From: Lacrimispora indolis DSM 755
GTDB taxonomy: Bacteria > Bacillota > Clostridia > Lachnospirales > Lachnospiraceae
DNA length: 64,000 nucleotides
Assembly: GCF_000526995.1 (NCBI RefSeq)
Contig: NZ_AZUI01000001.1
Coordinates: 1,674,001-1,738,000, forward strand
Direction of reading: 5' to 3'
Part shown: positions 18,057 through 26,683 of the stretch, piece after piece
Layout of the letters: each line of letters opens with the position of its first letter
How positions within the stretch are numbered: the stretch's first letter is position 1
The notes under the pieces: generated by a model
The model's input: only the letters and a program-made list of their open reading frames with translations
Told to the model about the DNA's origin: nothing
Databases searched by the model: none
Position numbers and translations under genes: made by a program

Positions 18057-18780
18057 TCATTTTTCTGGATTCAGGTATTCTTCAAGGCAAAGGTTTTGGT
18101 GCTTCATTTCCGTGGCAGCCGAAATGCCGTCATAGCGGTAATGCCACGGCTCGTTGTTGACTCCTGTGAGTTCTGTTTTATCGGGCGGACAGCGGCGGAT
18201 AAAACCAAAGCGATAGCTGTTTTCATTCAGCCACTTGTAAACCTCTGTTCCAGAAGAATGAATCCCGTCCCCATTAATGTCCACCGCAATTCCAAGCTGA
18301 TGTTCACTTGTTCCCAGAACGGCCACCCAAGCCTCCTCCTTCCGGGCCTCTGCATGGGAATACCCCTCCGCCTTATATACTTCGATTTTTTCATCCATGA
18401 TTTTTTGCTCTCTTTCCGCCGTTCTGTATCCGGACAAGGCAATCGGATAAATGCCATCCTCCCTTGCGGCATCAAACATTCTTTGGAGAGCAGGGTAAAT
18501 CCGGATATCAACGGATTTTCCGCCGGACAGCCGTTTTAGTTCTACGTCGCACCCGGAGGGGATAAGGGGCTTTATTCCGCTTTATCCACAGCTTCTTTCA
18601 TTGCGTCTTCAACCATTTCATGAGACTCCCCTCCGGCGCTGCTCTCAATAAACAGAGGTTATTCAAGCAAGGAATTTGTATTGCGCACTGGAAGCTGACT
18701 GTTCCAGAGCAAACCAACGGCAGCTGCCAGAGCAAAAAAGCACACGCATAAGACAAGCGGCCTTTTTGATACCGATTCCC
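18057..18780 (-). pseudogene. Decayed VanY-type D,D-carboxypeptidase (peptidase M15)
   Basis: The catalytic half (18057 to about 18560) is intact: ALSGYRTAEREQ, then the metal motif GTSEHQLGIAVDIN and the closing NEPWHYRYDG, all typical of zinc D-Ala-D-Ala carboxypeptidases. Frame-matched homology continues upstream as CDVELKRLSGGKSVDIRIYPALQRM without a start codon and meets a stop. In a neighbouring frame, further upstream, lies a membrane anchor (RPLVLCVCFFALAAAVGLLW) and a linker ending MVEDAMKEAVDKAE, with one in-frame TAA. So the gene has at least one frameshift and one stop. A short product from the ATG at 18479 would keep the zinc site but lack the anchor. Confidence 0.75.
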
Positions 18781-18861
18781 CCGCCGTATATGACGCCTCA
18801 ACTTGTGGTCATCTGTGTTTCCCCTGTAGCCAGCCTATAGTTTGTCTGTAGCTGAAAAAAA

Positions 18862-19548
18862 GTGTCTTCGACACTTCAGCTCCCCTGGCCCATCATTGAC
18901 AGGACTACTTCCATGTCTTTTAAGGTTATTTCTGTTCAGCATCGCCATTGTCTTATTTCTGAAGGTGGGGTTGGTAATTCTCTCCTGTGGCAGCATGTAA
19001 AACATTTCAATTATAAACTCCTTCGGGATTCTTTTCAGACAGCCTTGCTTAATGAACTCCATTTACGCATTGGACGTTACCTGGGCAGACCCGTCATCGC
19101 CACTTCCAGAATTGATTCTTACGACGGCGATTCCGTTACCTTCCATTACAACCGCCATGAAGATGATCAACTCATGATTGAAACTCTTCCTGCTCTTGAA
19201 TTTATTGCGCGCCTGACTCAGCACATACCGGAAAAACATTTTAAAATGATTCGTTACTACGGCATTTATGCCAAACATCGCAGTTCTGACAAGCGTCTTC
19301 GCAGGGCTATTTTAAAAGAAAAACATAAACTATATCTCTCTTTCAACCGCTGGCGGGATTCCAGCCTTCACTCATTTGGATACGATCCCCTAAAATGTTC
19401 CATCTGTAGAAATGTCATGCTCTTCCTTAAGTTATATTTTAATCATAGACCTGTTCCTTTGCATGAATTATACGAAAAGGCAATGCGTAAGCATCTGTGC
19501 CGTTCCCCCGCTCTTCTTTTATTTCTTTCATACCTTCCGTTTTCATGA
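18862..19548 (+). pseudogene. IS91-family transposase, C-terminal remnant
   Basis: About 200 codons match the C-terminal two-thirds of an IS91-type (Y2, rolling-circle) transposase: GRPVIATSRIDSYDGDSV, FHYNRHEDDQL and LTQHIPEKHFKMIRYYGIYAKHR, the last being diagnostic. Upstream, HRHCLISEGG corresponds to the metal-binding HUH region, but the N-terminal zinc-finger part is absent and the frame starts in unrelated DNA around 18862. The end is also irregular (LLLFLSYLPFS). It is not expected to be active. Confidence 0.75.
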
Positions 19549-19589
19549 TACAATCATGATATCTTAGACAAGTACGGGGGTAGGTTACA

Positions 19590-19784
19590 ATGAAACGGAT
19601 AACAGAAGAAGAGCTTGCAAAGGAGCTACGGGAACACTACTTACAAAATTCACCGGAAGGTATGACATGTGACGAAGTTCGCGATATGAGTGATGATGAC
19701 CTTCTCGATATGGATTGCTTTCTTCATGAATTCGATGACCTTGAAGATGACGATTTAGGAGAAGAAGGGTTTTATATCTTCTAA
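19590..19784 (+). CDS. Small acidic protein next to the IS91-type transposase
   Basis: A 64-residue, strongly acidic protein (MKRITEEELAKELREHYL, then MSDDDLLDMDCFLHEFDDLEDDD). It has no Cys-rich, membrane or DNA-binding motif that I can see. It starts 42 bases after the transposase remnant, with GTAGG 7 bases before the ATG. I recall similar short acidic frames beside IS91-type transposases in clostridia, so it may be a passenger or accessory gene of that element; this is from memory and not certain. The acidic make-up would suit a DNA-mimic or inhibitor, but that is speculation. Confidence 0.55.
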   Translation: MKRITEEELAKELREHYLQNSPEGMTCDEVRDMSDDDLLDMDCFLHEFDDLEDDDLGEEGFYIF

Positions 19785-19786
19785 TT

Positions 19787-20734
19787 CTAAACCGTCTGTT
19801 TTCCATCTGTTTTGGTTCTGTAGTAATCACGCCACCCTATGACTTTAGGATTTATTATTCTTATCAAGTCTTCCTCCGTTCTGACCAACAGATATCTTTG
19901 GTTGACATTCTCTTTCACTGTTTCCTTTATCTTTTTCATGGCTTTCTTACTTGGATACTGGGTCAGTTCCCCATATGGATTTCCTTCTTTTCTGATTTTG
20001 CTGAATCTTCTGTTATGCATTCCCAGATAATCAAAGCCTTCTTTTCCTCCCCATAAACATACCGTTTTGGTTTTGGTCGGGTGTAAGGTTAAATCCAGCT
20101 TCCACATGATGTATTTCAACAGGTTCATCGCATAGTCTGCGCTTTTCTTGTTTTTACAGATAATCACACTATCATCTGCATACCTGACCAGCTTCTCATG
20201 TTTACTCCCGTTTCTTTCCCACCAGCCATCAAATGCATTTAAGTAGATATTCGCCAGTAACGGTGATATAACTCCTCCCTGACTTGTCCCCAATTCACTG
20301 ATTTCCAGTACATTTCCATACAGTATTCCTGCCTTTAACCATTGTCTGATCAGCTTTAATATCCCTCTGTCCCATATCCTCTGTTCTATCAGTATCATCA
20401 GCTTCTCCTGATTCACCTGATCAAAGAACTTTTCAATATCTGCGTCCACCACGTAGTATCCTTTGTTGTTGCAAGCCTTTCTCACTGTCTCCAATGCCTG
20501 TCTGGCATCCCTTTTGGGTCTGAATCCGTAGGAACAGTCTTTGAAATCGGCTTCGAATACCGGTTCTATTGCTATCTTTACCGCCATTTGGACGATTCTG
20601 TCCTTGACTGTGGGGATTCCCAATGGTCTCTGGCTCCCTCCTGTCATGAGTACTACTTCGTTCTCACTTATACATCTCATCTTTACCTTACGGTGACAGG
20701 TAGGGTCTCTCCAGTTCCGGACCACACCCTTCAT
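19787..20734 (-). pseudogene. ltrA: Group II intron reverse transcriptase/maturase, cut at both ends
   Basis: Contains RT blocks 2-7: SQRPLGIPTVKDRIVQMAV, FKDCSYGFRPKRDARQAL, YVVDADIEKFFDQV, TSQGGVISPLLANIYL, the catalytic LVRYADDSVI and FDYLGMHNRR, then the start of the maturase X domain (INPKVIGWRDYY). The N-terminal RT-0/1 region before GGSQRPLGIP does not match the family. The C-terminus ends right after the GWRDYYRTK motif, where about 50 residues of X domain are normally found. The catalytic core is intact but splicing activity is doubtful. Confidence 0.8.
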
Positions 20735-21049
20735 ACATACCGATTCCCATATGCCGGAGGATTATCAATGGTGCTTTTCCAGTCTCTTCCCATCTTCCTT
20801 GGTTTTCGCCACAATAGGCAAGGCTCAACCTCCCCATCTCTCCTCCTTTTTTGGAGCAGTTTTACTTACGACACGGCAGAATTCACTTTACGTTACGGTC
20901 TGCATGATTGCCATATCAAAAAAGAGATATGTTATCCATCCGCTTAGCACCCTGCATTACTGCAACGCACCGGATTTAGCTACACGGCTCACTAGTAATT
21001 ACCGTGACCGGACTTGCACCGGCTGGTGTGATCCAGCTTCGCTGGACAC
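19787..21049 (-). mobile_element. Truncated group II intron, probably class C, behind the brnQ terminator
   Basis: The minus strand shows intron-like 5' RNA (GTGTCCAGCGAAGCTGG, then GGTGCAAGTCCGGTCACGG and GTGAGCCGTGTAGC) followed by the reverse transcriptase frame. The 5' end lies about 13 bases downstream of the brnQ terminator stem, the preferred insertion site of group IIC introns. Domain I seems too short and the RT N-terminus is missing, implying an internal deletion. The 3' domains V and VI are not found before the IS91 remnant, so the 3' end is lost. Confidence 0.65.
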
Positions 21050-21061
21050 GCCCTATACGAT

Positions 21062-21107
21062 AAAAAGACTGTTATGCCGGGTCTATGCCCTCCATGACAG
21101 TCTTTTT
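21062..21107 (-). terminator. Terminator of prs-brnQ, target of the intron
   Basis: An 11-bp stem (AAAAAGACTGT and its complement ACAGTCTTTTT) followed on the minus strand by T5, 54 bases past the brnQ stop. Confidence 0.8.
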
Positions 21108-21160
21108 CTATATGCTCTTATTCTCTTAATGGTTCCTATTTCCCTGACAATTCCAATTTT

Positions 21161-22468
21161 CTATGGATTCTTATTCCCAGCAATTCCAATTAAAGCTCCG
21201 GCAGCAATTCCTGCCATTGCCGGCCCGATCCAGCCAAGTCCCATATCATAAAGAGGAAGCCTGGAAAGACCCGCATTTAAAAAGCCAAGGCCTGCCTGTT
21301 CCAGTGATAAAAGCACACTGGCAATTCCGGTAAGGCTGATGGAGCAGATGTAAACCGCCTTCCACTTCCTTTCATCCCGGAAACCAAAGGACAGTAAAAT
21401 GAGAACAATGGCTACCGGATAGATGGCATTTAACACCGGAACAGAGACTTCCAGGATCTTATTAAGGCCGATATTGGAGATTATCAGGCTTACCAGAGCA
21501 AAAAGGAAGGCCCAGGCACGATAGCCCACTTTCGGTATAATGGTGCTGAAATACCTGCTGCAGCAGCTGATAAGGCCGATGCAGGTATTTAAACAGGCTA
21601 TAAAGAAAATGACGGCCAGCATCATAAGCCCTGCATTCCCATATAAAAAACGTACCGCCTGGTTTAAGGTCTGGGCACCGTTTTCCCCAGACCCCAATGT
21701 GCCGCCTGTAACGGCCCCTACGTGGGCCAGAGCGCTATATACCAGAAGAAGTATCCCTCCTGCGATAAAACCTGCCTGAATGGTCTCTCTGACCACAGAA
21801 GCCTCCTGTTTGATCCCCATTGCCCGAACATTTAAGGAGATAATGATCCCAAAATTCAGGGCGGCAATGGTATCCATGGTCAGGTACCCTTCAAGAAATC
21901 CCTTTACAAAGGGATTGGACCCATAGCTCTTTGCCGGAACCCCGTAAGGGCCTGCCGGATGGACCATGCAGCCCGCAAATATCACCACTATCAAGACCAG
22001 CAGGCACGGAGTCAGTATTTTCCCCAGCCTGTCCGTCAACTTGTCCGGCTTTAAGGATACGGCAAAGGCAATGGAAAAGAAAAAGGCGGAATAAAGGAGC
22101 TGAGCAAGGGCTCCTGTACTCTCTTCTTTTAAAAAGGGGACTACCGCCATCTCAAAGGAGGTGCTGGCAGTTCTTGGAATGGCAAGACACGGCCCTATGG
22201 ATAAATAAATAAGCAGTGTAAAAACAAATGCAAATCCGGGATGAACACGGCCGGCCAGCTTACCAAGACCGCCGGACCGGGCCACAGCGACCACGCCAAG
22301 AACCGGAAACCCAATGGCCGTTACCGCAAAACCGGCCATTGCGATCCAGGTATTGACTCCCGCGGATGCACCCAAATAGGGCGGAAAAATAAGATTTCCC
22401 GCCCCGAAAAACATGGAGAAAAGTGTAAGGCCCACTAAGACCAGCTTCTGTTTCGATAATTTTTCCAT
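21161..22468 (-). CDS. brnQ: Branched-chain amino acid transporter (LIVCS family)
   Basis: Sodium- or proton-coupled importer of leucine, isoleucine and valine. The protein has about 12 hydrophobic segments and the LIVCS opening LVLVGLTLFSMFFGAGNLIFPPYLG, seen here as FFGAGNLIFPP, followed by IPRTASTSFEMAV. I use the ATG at 22468, giving MEKLSKQKL as in relatives. A GTG nine codons upstream would overlap prs. It starts 10 bases after the prs stop and ends at a terminator, so prs and brnQ form one transcript. Length (about 435 aa) is normal. Confidence 0.92.
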   Translation of the reverse strand: MEKLSKQKLVLVGLTLFSMFFGAGNLIFPPYLGASAGVNTWIAMAGFAVTAIGFPVLGVVAVARSGGLGKLAGRVHPGFAFVFTLLIYLSIGPCLAIPRTASTSFEMAVVPFLKEESTGALAQLLYSAFFFSIAFAVSLKPDKLTDRLGKILTPCLLVLIVVIFAGCMVHPAGPYGVPAKSYGSNPFVKGFLEGYLTMDTIAALNFGIIISLNVRAMGIKQEASVVRETIQAGFIAGGILLLVYSALAHVGAVTGGTLGSGENGAQTLNQAVRFLYGNAGLMMLAVIFFIACLNTCIGLISCCSRYFSTIIPKVGYRAWAFLFALVSLIISNIGLNKILEVSVPVLNAIYPVAIVLILLSFGFRDERKWKAVYICSISLTGIASVLLSLEQAGLGFLNAGLSRLPLYDMGLGWIGPAMAGIAAGALIGIAGNKNP

Positions 22469-22478
22469 ATGTCCCGCT

Positions 22479-23657
22479 TTATCTGTCACCTGCACGGTAG
22501 CGCTCCAAAAGCCGGTTAATTCTGGTAGTCGGATTTAAAAGCTCGCTTAAGGAGGCATCGTGATTTAAGTTATCTACGATCAGCGCAATGTATTTACTCA
22601 TATCCACATTGATATAATACGGCCTGGATAAAAGATCAGGGGTCTGATATACCAGGTTGGTCGTGAGGATCCTGTCAATAAATCCATTCTCATAATATTC
22701 ATCAAACTTTGCAAGGCCGTTGGTAAAGAGTCCAAAGGTGGAGCAAACAAATACTTTCCTGGCCTTTCTTCTCTTAAGCTCCTTGGCTACATCCAACATA
22801 CTTTCGCCGGAGGAAATCATATCGTCAACAATGATCACATCCTTACCCTCTACGCTGGTTCCCAGAAATTCATGGGCAACAATGGGATTGCGGCCGTTAA
22901 TGATCTGGGTGTAATCCCTGCGTTTATAGAACATACCCATATCAAGGCCAAGGACATTGGCAAAGAATACAGCACGTCCCATTCCGCCTTCATCCGGGCT
23001 GATGACCATCATATGTTCGCTGTCAATATCCAGTTCCTTCTCTTCCCTCAGAAGGTATTTGATAAACTGGTAAATGGGCTGAACGGTCTCGAAGCCCTTT
23101 AATGGAATCGCATTCTGCACTCTAGGGTCATGAGCATCAAAGGTGATGATGTTCTCAACGCCCATGTTCACCAGTTCCCGAAGCGCCAGCGCGCAGTCTA
23201 AGGATTCTCTGCTGGATCTCTTATGCTGCCTGCTCTCGTATAAGAAAGGCATGATCACATTAATGCGGCGGGCCTTTCCTGCCGATGCTGCAATGAGACG
23301 CTTCAAATCCTGGAAGTGGTCATCAGGGGACATATGGTTGGTCATTCCGCATAGGGAATAGGTAAGGCTGTAATTACATACATCTACCATAAAATAAAGG
23401 TCATCACCGCGAACAGATTCCTGCAGGGTGCCCTTTGCCTCACCGGTTCCAAACCTTGGGGTGCTGGCTCCTATAATATAGGAATCCCGCTGATAGCCTG
23501 AAAAAGCGATGGTAGACTTGTGCTCGCTTTCCCGCTCCTGTCTCCAGGACACCAGATAATCATTGACCTTATCTCCCAACTCTTTGCAGCTTTTTAACGG
23601 TATCAAACCCAGCGGACCCACGGGAATGGTTTCTATCGTCTTTTCTTCGTAAAGCAT
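22479..23657 (-). CDS. prs: Ribose-phosphate pyrophosphokinase
   Basis: Makes phosphoribosyl pyrophosphate from ribose 5-phosphate and ATP for nucleotide, histidine and tryptophan synthesis. The PRPP-binding loop reads IIVDDMISSGESMLD, and metal or ATP segments include MPFLYESRQHKRSSRE and ITFDAHDPRVQ. At about 392 residues it is longer than the classical 315-residue PrsA, as in a clostridial subgroup with N-terminal and internal extensions. ATG at 23657 is preceded by GGAGGAGAGAAG; a TTG five codons upstream would place the ribosome binding site inside the gene. First gene of the prs-brnQ transcript. Confidence 0.93.
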   Translation of the reverse strand: MLYEEKTIETIPVGPLGLIPLKSCKELGDKVNDYLVSWRQERESEHKSTIAFSGYQRDSYIIGASTPRFGTGEAKGTLQESVRGDDLYFMVDVCNYSLTYSLCGMTNHMSPDDHFQDLKRLIAASAGKARRINVIMPFLYESRQHKRSSRESLDCALALRELVNMGVENIITFDAHDPRVQNAIPLKGFETVQPIYQFIKYLLREEKELDIDSEHMMVISPDEGGMGRAVFFANVLGLDMGMFYKRRDYTQIINGRNPIVAHEFLGTSVEGKDVIIVDDMISSGESMLDVAKELKRRKARKVFVCSTFGLFTNGLAKFDEYYENGFIDRILTTNLVYQTPDLLSRPYYINVDMSKYIALIVDNLNHDASLSELLNPTTRINRLLERYRAGDR

Positions 23658-23699
23658 TCTTCTCTCCTCCAACGTATCCTAATACAATGCAACGGTTCT

Positions 23700-23728
23700 T
23701 TTATAACATTATGCGCGGAAATAGTCAA
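23700..23728 (-). promoter_or_regulatory. Promoter of prs-brnQ
   Basis: TTGACT, 17-base spacer, TATAAA on the minus strand, about 43 bases before the prs ATG. Confidence 0.7.
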
Positions 23729-23832
23729 GTTAATCGATGCAATTAGGACTCTTAATTTCATTGTAATCGTTGCCTCCATTTGTTGCAACCGCTAATTTCT
23801 TACGTTTGAAGCCAAGGCTTCAGGAGATTCTC

Positions 23833-23858
23833 ATATTCGATATTTCTTTGCATAAAAT
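23833..23858 (+). promoter_or_regulatory. Possible mother-cell (sigma-E-like) promoter of the subtilase gene
   Basis: ATATT, 13-base spacer, CATAAAAT resembles the sporulation sigma-E consensus. No good sigma-A promoter is seen. The match is partial and short, so this is tentative. Confidence 0.25.
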
Positions 23859-23893
23859 GTATTATGTACTATTAAAAGCAGGGAGGATAAATC

Positions 23894-25567
23894 TTGCCCA
23901 AAATTTTAGATAATAATTATTATGACCTGATTATAAGCAATACCCTGGCTCCTTCCTATGATACCGGAAATAATATTACCTATTTGGATATAAGGGATTC
24001 TCTTCTGCACATTCCTGTCACCACCGTGGACCCCTGTGATTTAGGCCGCCATCCCTACAACAATTTCCCGACACTTTATACGCTTACCTCCACCACCAGT
24101 CTGGAAAAGTCCGGCATCTCAACTGTTCAGAGGAACCCTTATCTGGCCCTGTTTGGCAGCGGGGTCCTGGTGGCTGTCATTGATACCGGAATTGACTACC
24201 GGCATCCGGCTTTTAAGTATAATGACGGAACCTCACGCATCCTCTCCATGTGGGACCAGACGGTACAAACCGGTACGCCTCCGGAAACCTTTACATTCGG
24301 TTCCGAATACACCAGGGAGCAAATCAATGAGGCATTAAGCTCAGAGGACCCTTTATCTCTTGTCCCCACAACGGATACCATTGGACACGGAACCGCCATT
24401 GCCAGTGTTCTGGCCGGTACCCCGGATGAAGCCCAATTCTTCAGCGGAGTAGTGCCCCAGGCCGATCTTGTGATCGTAAAGCTGAAAGAAGCAAAACAAA
24501 ATTTAAAAAGTATATTTTTTGTTCCTGAAAATGCCCTCTGCTATCAGGAATCCGATATCATACTGGGAATCCGGTATGCTTTTATGATTTCCGAACGGTT
24601 AAGACGCCCCCTTGTGGTGTGCATTGCCCTGGGAAGCAACCAGGGAGGCCATGACGGAAGAGGTTCTTTGGACAGCTACATTGATTACCTTACATTGCTG
24701 CCTGGAATCGGGGTATGCGTTTCCGGCGGCAATGAAGGAAACAGTCAGAGACACTATTTTAATGCCAATACCGGAGCCCCTTTCTACAATGATTTTGAAC
24801 TGAGAGTCGGGAGCAGTGACACAATGTTTTCCATGGAAATCTGGTCATATGCCCCTGCCAGGCTTTCCATTGATATCTCTTCTCCAAACCGGGAATCTAC
24901 CCAGCCTGTTTTCCCCTCCTTCAATCAATGCAGAAGGTTCAGCTTCATATTTAACCAGACCACCATCTACGTCAACAATATCATATTTGAGGAGGAAAAC
25001 GGAGACCAGCTCATCCTTTTGCGTTTTAACAATCTCCTCCCCGGCATCTGGTACCTGCGTGTGCAAAACATTGAAAATGAACCCTTTGCTTTCCATTCCT
25101 GGCTGCCTTCCGGAGACTTAATCTCAAGAGAGACGTATTTCCTTAATTCAAATCCTGATACCACCCTGACCGCTCCCGGAAACGGAAGGCATCAGCTGAC
25201 GGTTGCCGCTTACAACGACATGAATAACAGCATCCTGCCGGAGTCCGGCAGAGGCTATACAAGGACCGGTGAGATCAAGCCTGACCTGGCTGCGCCGGGC
25301 TACCAGCTTACCTGTGCTGTCCCCGGAAACATGTACGGATCTGTAACAGGTACGGGCGCCGCGGCAGCCCACGCTGCTGGAATTGTTGCCATGGTATTTG
25401 AATGGGCCATTGTCAGGGAAAATTATCCCAGAATGACCGGAAATAATGTCAACCGCCTCTTAGTGAGCGGGGCGACCCGCAGCGATACATTCATTTATCC
25501 CAATAACATATGGGGATATGGTCAGGTGGACGTGAACAGACTTTTTCAACGGCTCGCCAGCCTTTAA
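23894..25567 (+). CDS. Subtilisin-like S8 family protein with catalytic Ser replaced by Gly (Csp-like)
   Basis: A 557-residue subtilase of the clostridial Csp-like type, no signal peptide. A prodomain-like region (residues 1-80) precedes the catalytic domain. Asp is present in AVIDTGIDYRHP (about D97), His in DTIGHGTAIAS (about H165) and the oxyanion Asn in SGGNEGNS. The nucleophile motif, normally GTSxAAAH, reads SVTGTGAAAAHAAG, so the serine at about position 488 is glycine (codon GGC). A 200-residue insertion before it is usual for Csp proteins. The start is TTG, with GGGAGG 7 bases upstream. It is monocistronic. Family knowledge: Csp proteins act in spore germination, and C. difficile CspC is a pseudoprotease sensor. 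A germination role here is inference. Confidence 0.85.
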   Translation: MPKILDNNYYDLIISNTLAPSYDTGNNITYLDIRDSLLHIPVTTVDPCDLGRHPYNNFPTLYTLTSTTSLEKSGISTVQRNPYLALFGSGVLVAVIDTGIDYRHPAFKYNDGTSRILSMWDQTVQTGTPPETFTFGSEYTREQINEALSSEDPLSLVPTTDTIGHGTAIASVLAGTPDEAQFFSGVVPQADLVIVKLKEAKQNLKSIFFVPENALCYQESDIILGIRYAFMISERLRRPLVVCIALGSNQGGHDGRGSLDSYIDYLTLLPGIGVCVSGGNEGNSQRHYFNANTGAPFYNDFELRVGSSDTMFSMEIWSYAPARLSIDISSPNRESTQPVFPSFNQCRRFSFIFNQTTIYVNNIIFEEENGDQLILLRFNNLLPGIWYLRVQNIENEPFAFHSWLPSGDLISRETYFLNSNPDTTLTAPGNGRHQLTVAAYNDMNNSILPESGRGYTRTGEIKPDLAAPGYQLTCAVPGNMYGSVTGTGAAAAHAAGIVAMVFEWAIVRENYPRMTGNNVNRLLVSGATRSDTFIYPNNIWGYGQVDVNRLFQRLASL

Positions 25568-25608
25568 AAGCTGCCCTTACAGTCAAACTGAGCCAACACA
25601 GAAAACTG

Positions 25609-25649
25609 AAAATCCAGGAGCCTTATCGTACAAAGGCTTCCTGGATTTT
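25609..25649. terminator. Bidirectional terminator between the subtilase and dnaI-like genes
   Basis: A stem of 14-15 bp (AAAATCCAGGAGCC / GGCTTCCTGGATTTT, one bulged base) with A- and T-rich flanks lies between two converging genes. Confidence 0.75.
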
Positions 25650-25651
25650 AA

Positions 25652-26647
25652 TTACTCAATACGTTTTTCTTTTTTTCTGATGCGAATGTCATCTCCATAA
25701 AGAGGAATCACCGTATAACGGCTGATCAGCCGGGAAGTTACACGCTCCGTATACCGGTCCCTCAGCTCATTGATGGGATGATTGGTGGAAATAATGGTTG
25801 ATTTTGAAGAATTAAGCCGTTCATTGATGCAATAAAACAATTCTGAAGATGTAAAGCTGTTATTAAGCTCCGTTCCCAAATCATCAATGATCAGAAGATC
25901 ACAATCCAGTATATACTGGTACATCCCCTTCATGTCCTCTTCATCCTGGTAATCAAACCGGTTCTTGGAAAACACCTCAAATAAGTCATTGGCAGATAAG
26001 TATATTACGGAATAATACCGGTCGATCAGTTCCTTTGCAATACAGTTGGTCAGGAACGTCTTACCGACCCCCGTAGGGCCTGTAAACAGCAGGTTCCCAT
26101 GGTCTGCGGCAAATCCCTTTACAAAGCTTTTACAGGTCTCCACAACCTGTCCCATATACTGTCTGACGGTCCGGTTAAGGACCGGAACCACTCTTGTATC
26201 ATCAAAATATGCATAAGAAAATGTGTTGAAATTTTCTACCGCAATGATCTGTTCAATGTTCGACTGGGCGTAAAGATATTTCATTTCAAACTGGCGGAAG
26301 CAGTGGCATTTTACCCCGTCTGCATACCCGGTATCCTGACAATCCTGACAGCGGTACCGCATCTCCATGTAATCTGCAGGAAAACCGGCTGCCTTTAAAA
26401 GCACGCTTTTCTGCTCTCTCAAGTCTGCGATTTCATTTCTAAGGGCCTTAAGAGCCCCCTTGTCACCGTCAAGAAGCCTGCGGGCACTGGTCACCGCACT
26501 GGTGCTGATGAAATCATCAAGCTCCTTAATAACCGGAATTTTACGATATACTTCCGCAATCCTCTCTTCCTGCTCATGCCGGTTCTTAAACTGCTGCTGT
26601 CCATATGCCCGCATGATGGCATCGTACTGTGAATTGCTCAGCGCCAT
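25652..26647 (-). CDS. DnaC/DnaI-type helicase loader
   Basis: AAA+ ATPase that loads the replicative helicase. An N-terminal helical region is followed by a Cys cluster (CQDCQDTGY...CHCF, about residues 104-122) that probably binds zinc, as in DnaI. The AAA+ core has Walker A GPTGVGKTFL, Walker B LLIIDDLGTE and sensor STNHPINEL. The ATG at 26647 has GGAGG five bases upstream; the ATG four codons earlier abuts its ribosome binding site. It follows the DnaD-domain gene by 36 bases, the usual clostridial pairing of the two primosome proteins. Confidence 0.9.
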   Translation of the reverse strand: MALSNSQYDAIMRAYGQQQFKNRHEQEERIAEVYRKIPVIKELDDFISTSAVTSARRLLDGDKGALKALRNEIADLREQKSVLLKAAGFPADYMEMRYRCQDCQDTGYADGVKCHCFRQFEMKYLYAQSNIEQIIAVENFNTFSYAYFDDTRVVPVLNRTVRQYMGQVVETCKSFVKGFAADHGNLLFTGPTGVGKTFLTNCIAKELIDRYYSVIYLSANDLFEVFSKNRFDYQDEEDMKGMYQYILDCDLLIIDDLGTELNNSFTSSELFYCINERLNSSKSTIISTNHPINELRDRYTERVTSRLISRYTVIPLYGDDIRIRKKEKRIE

Positions 26648-26683
26648 AATTACCTCCATTCCTCCTGGTGTCTTATGTAAAAA

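Noticed and set aside
17904..18539. A 211-codon open frame on the plus strand
   Set aside because: It is antisense to the VanY catalytic domain, whose motifs are unmistakable on the minus strand.
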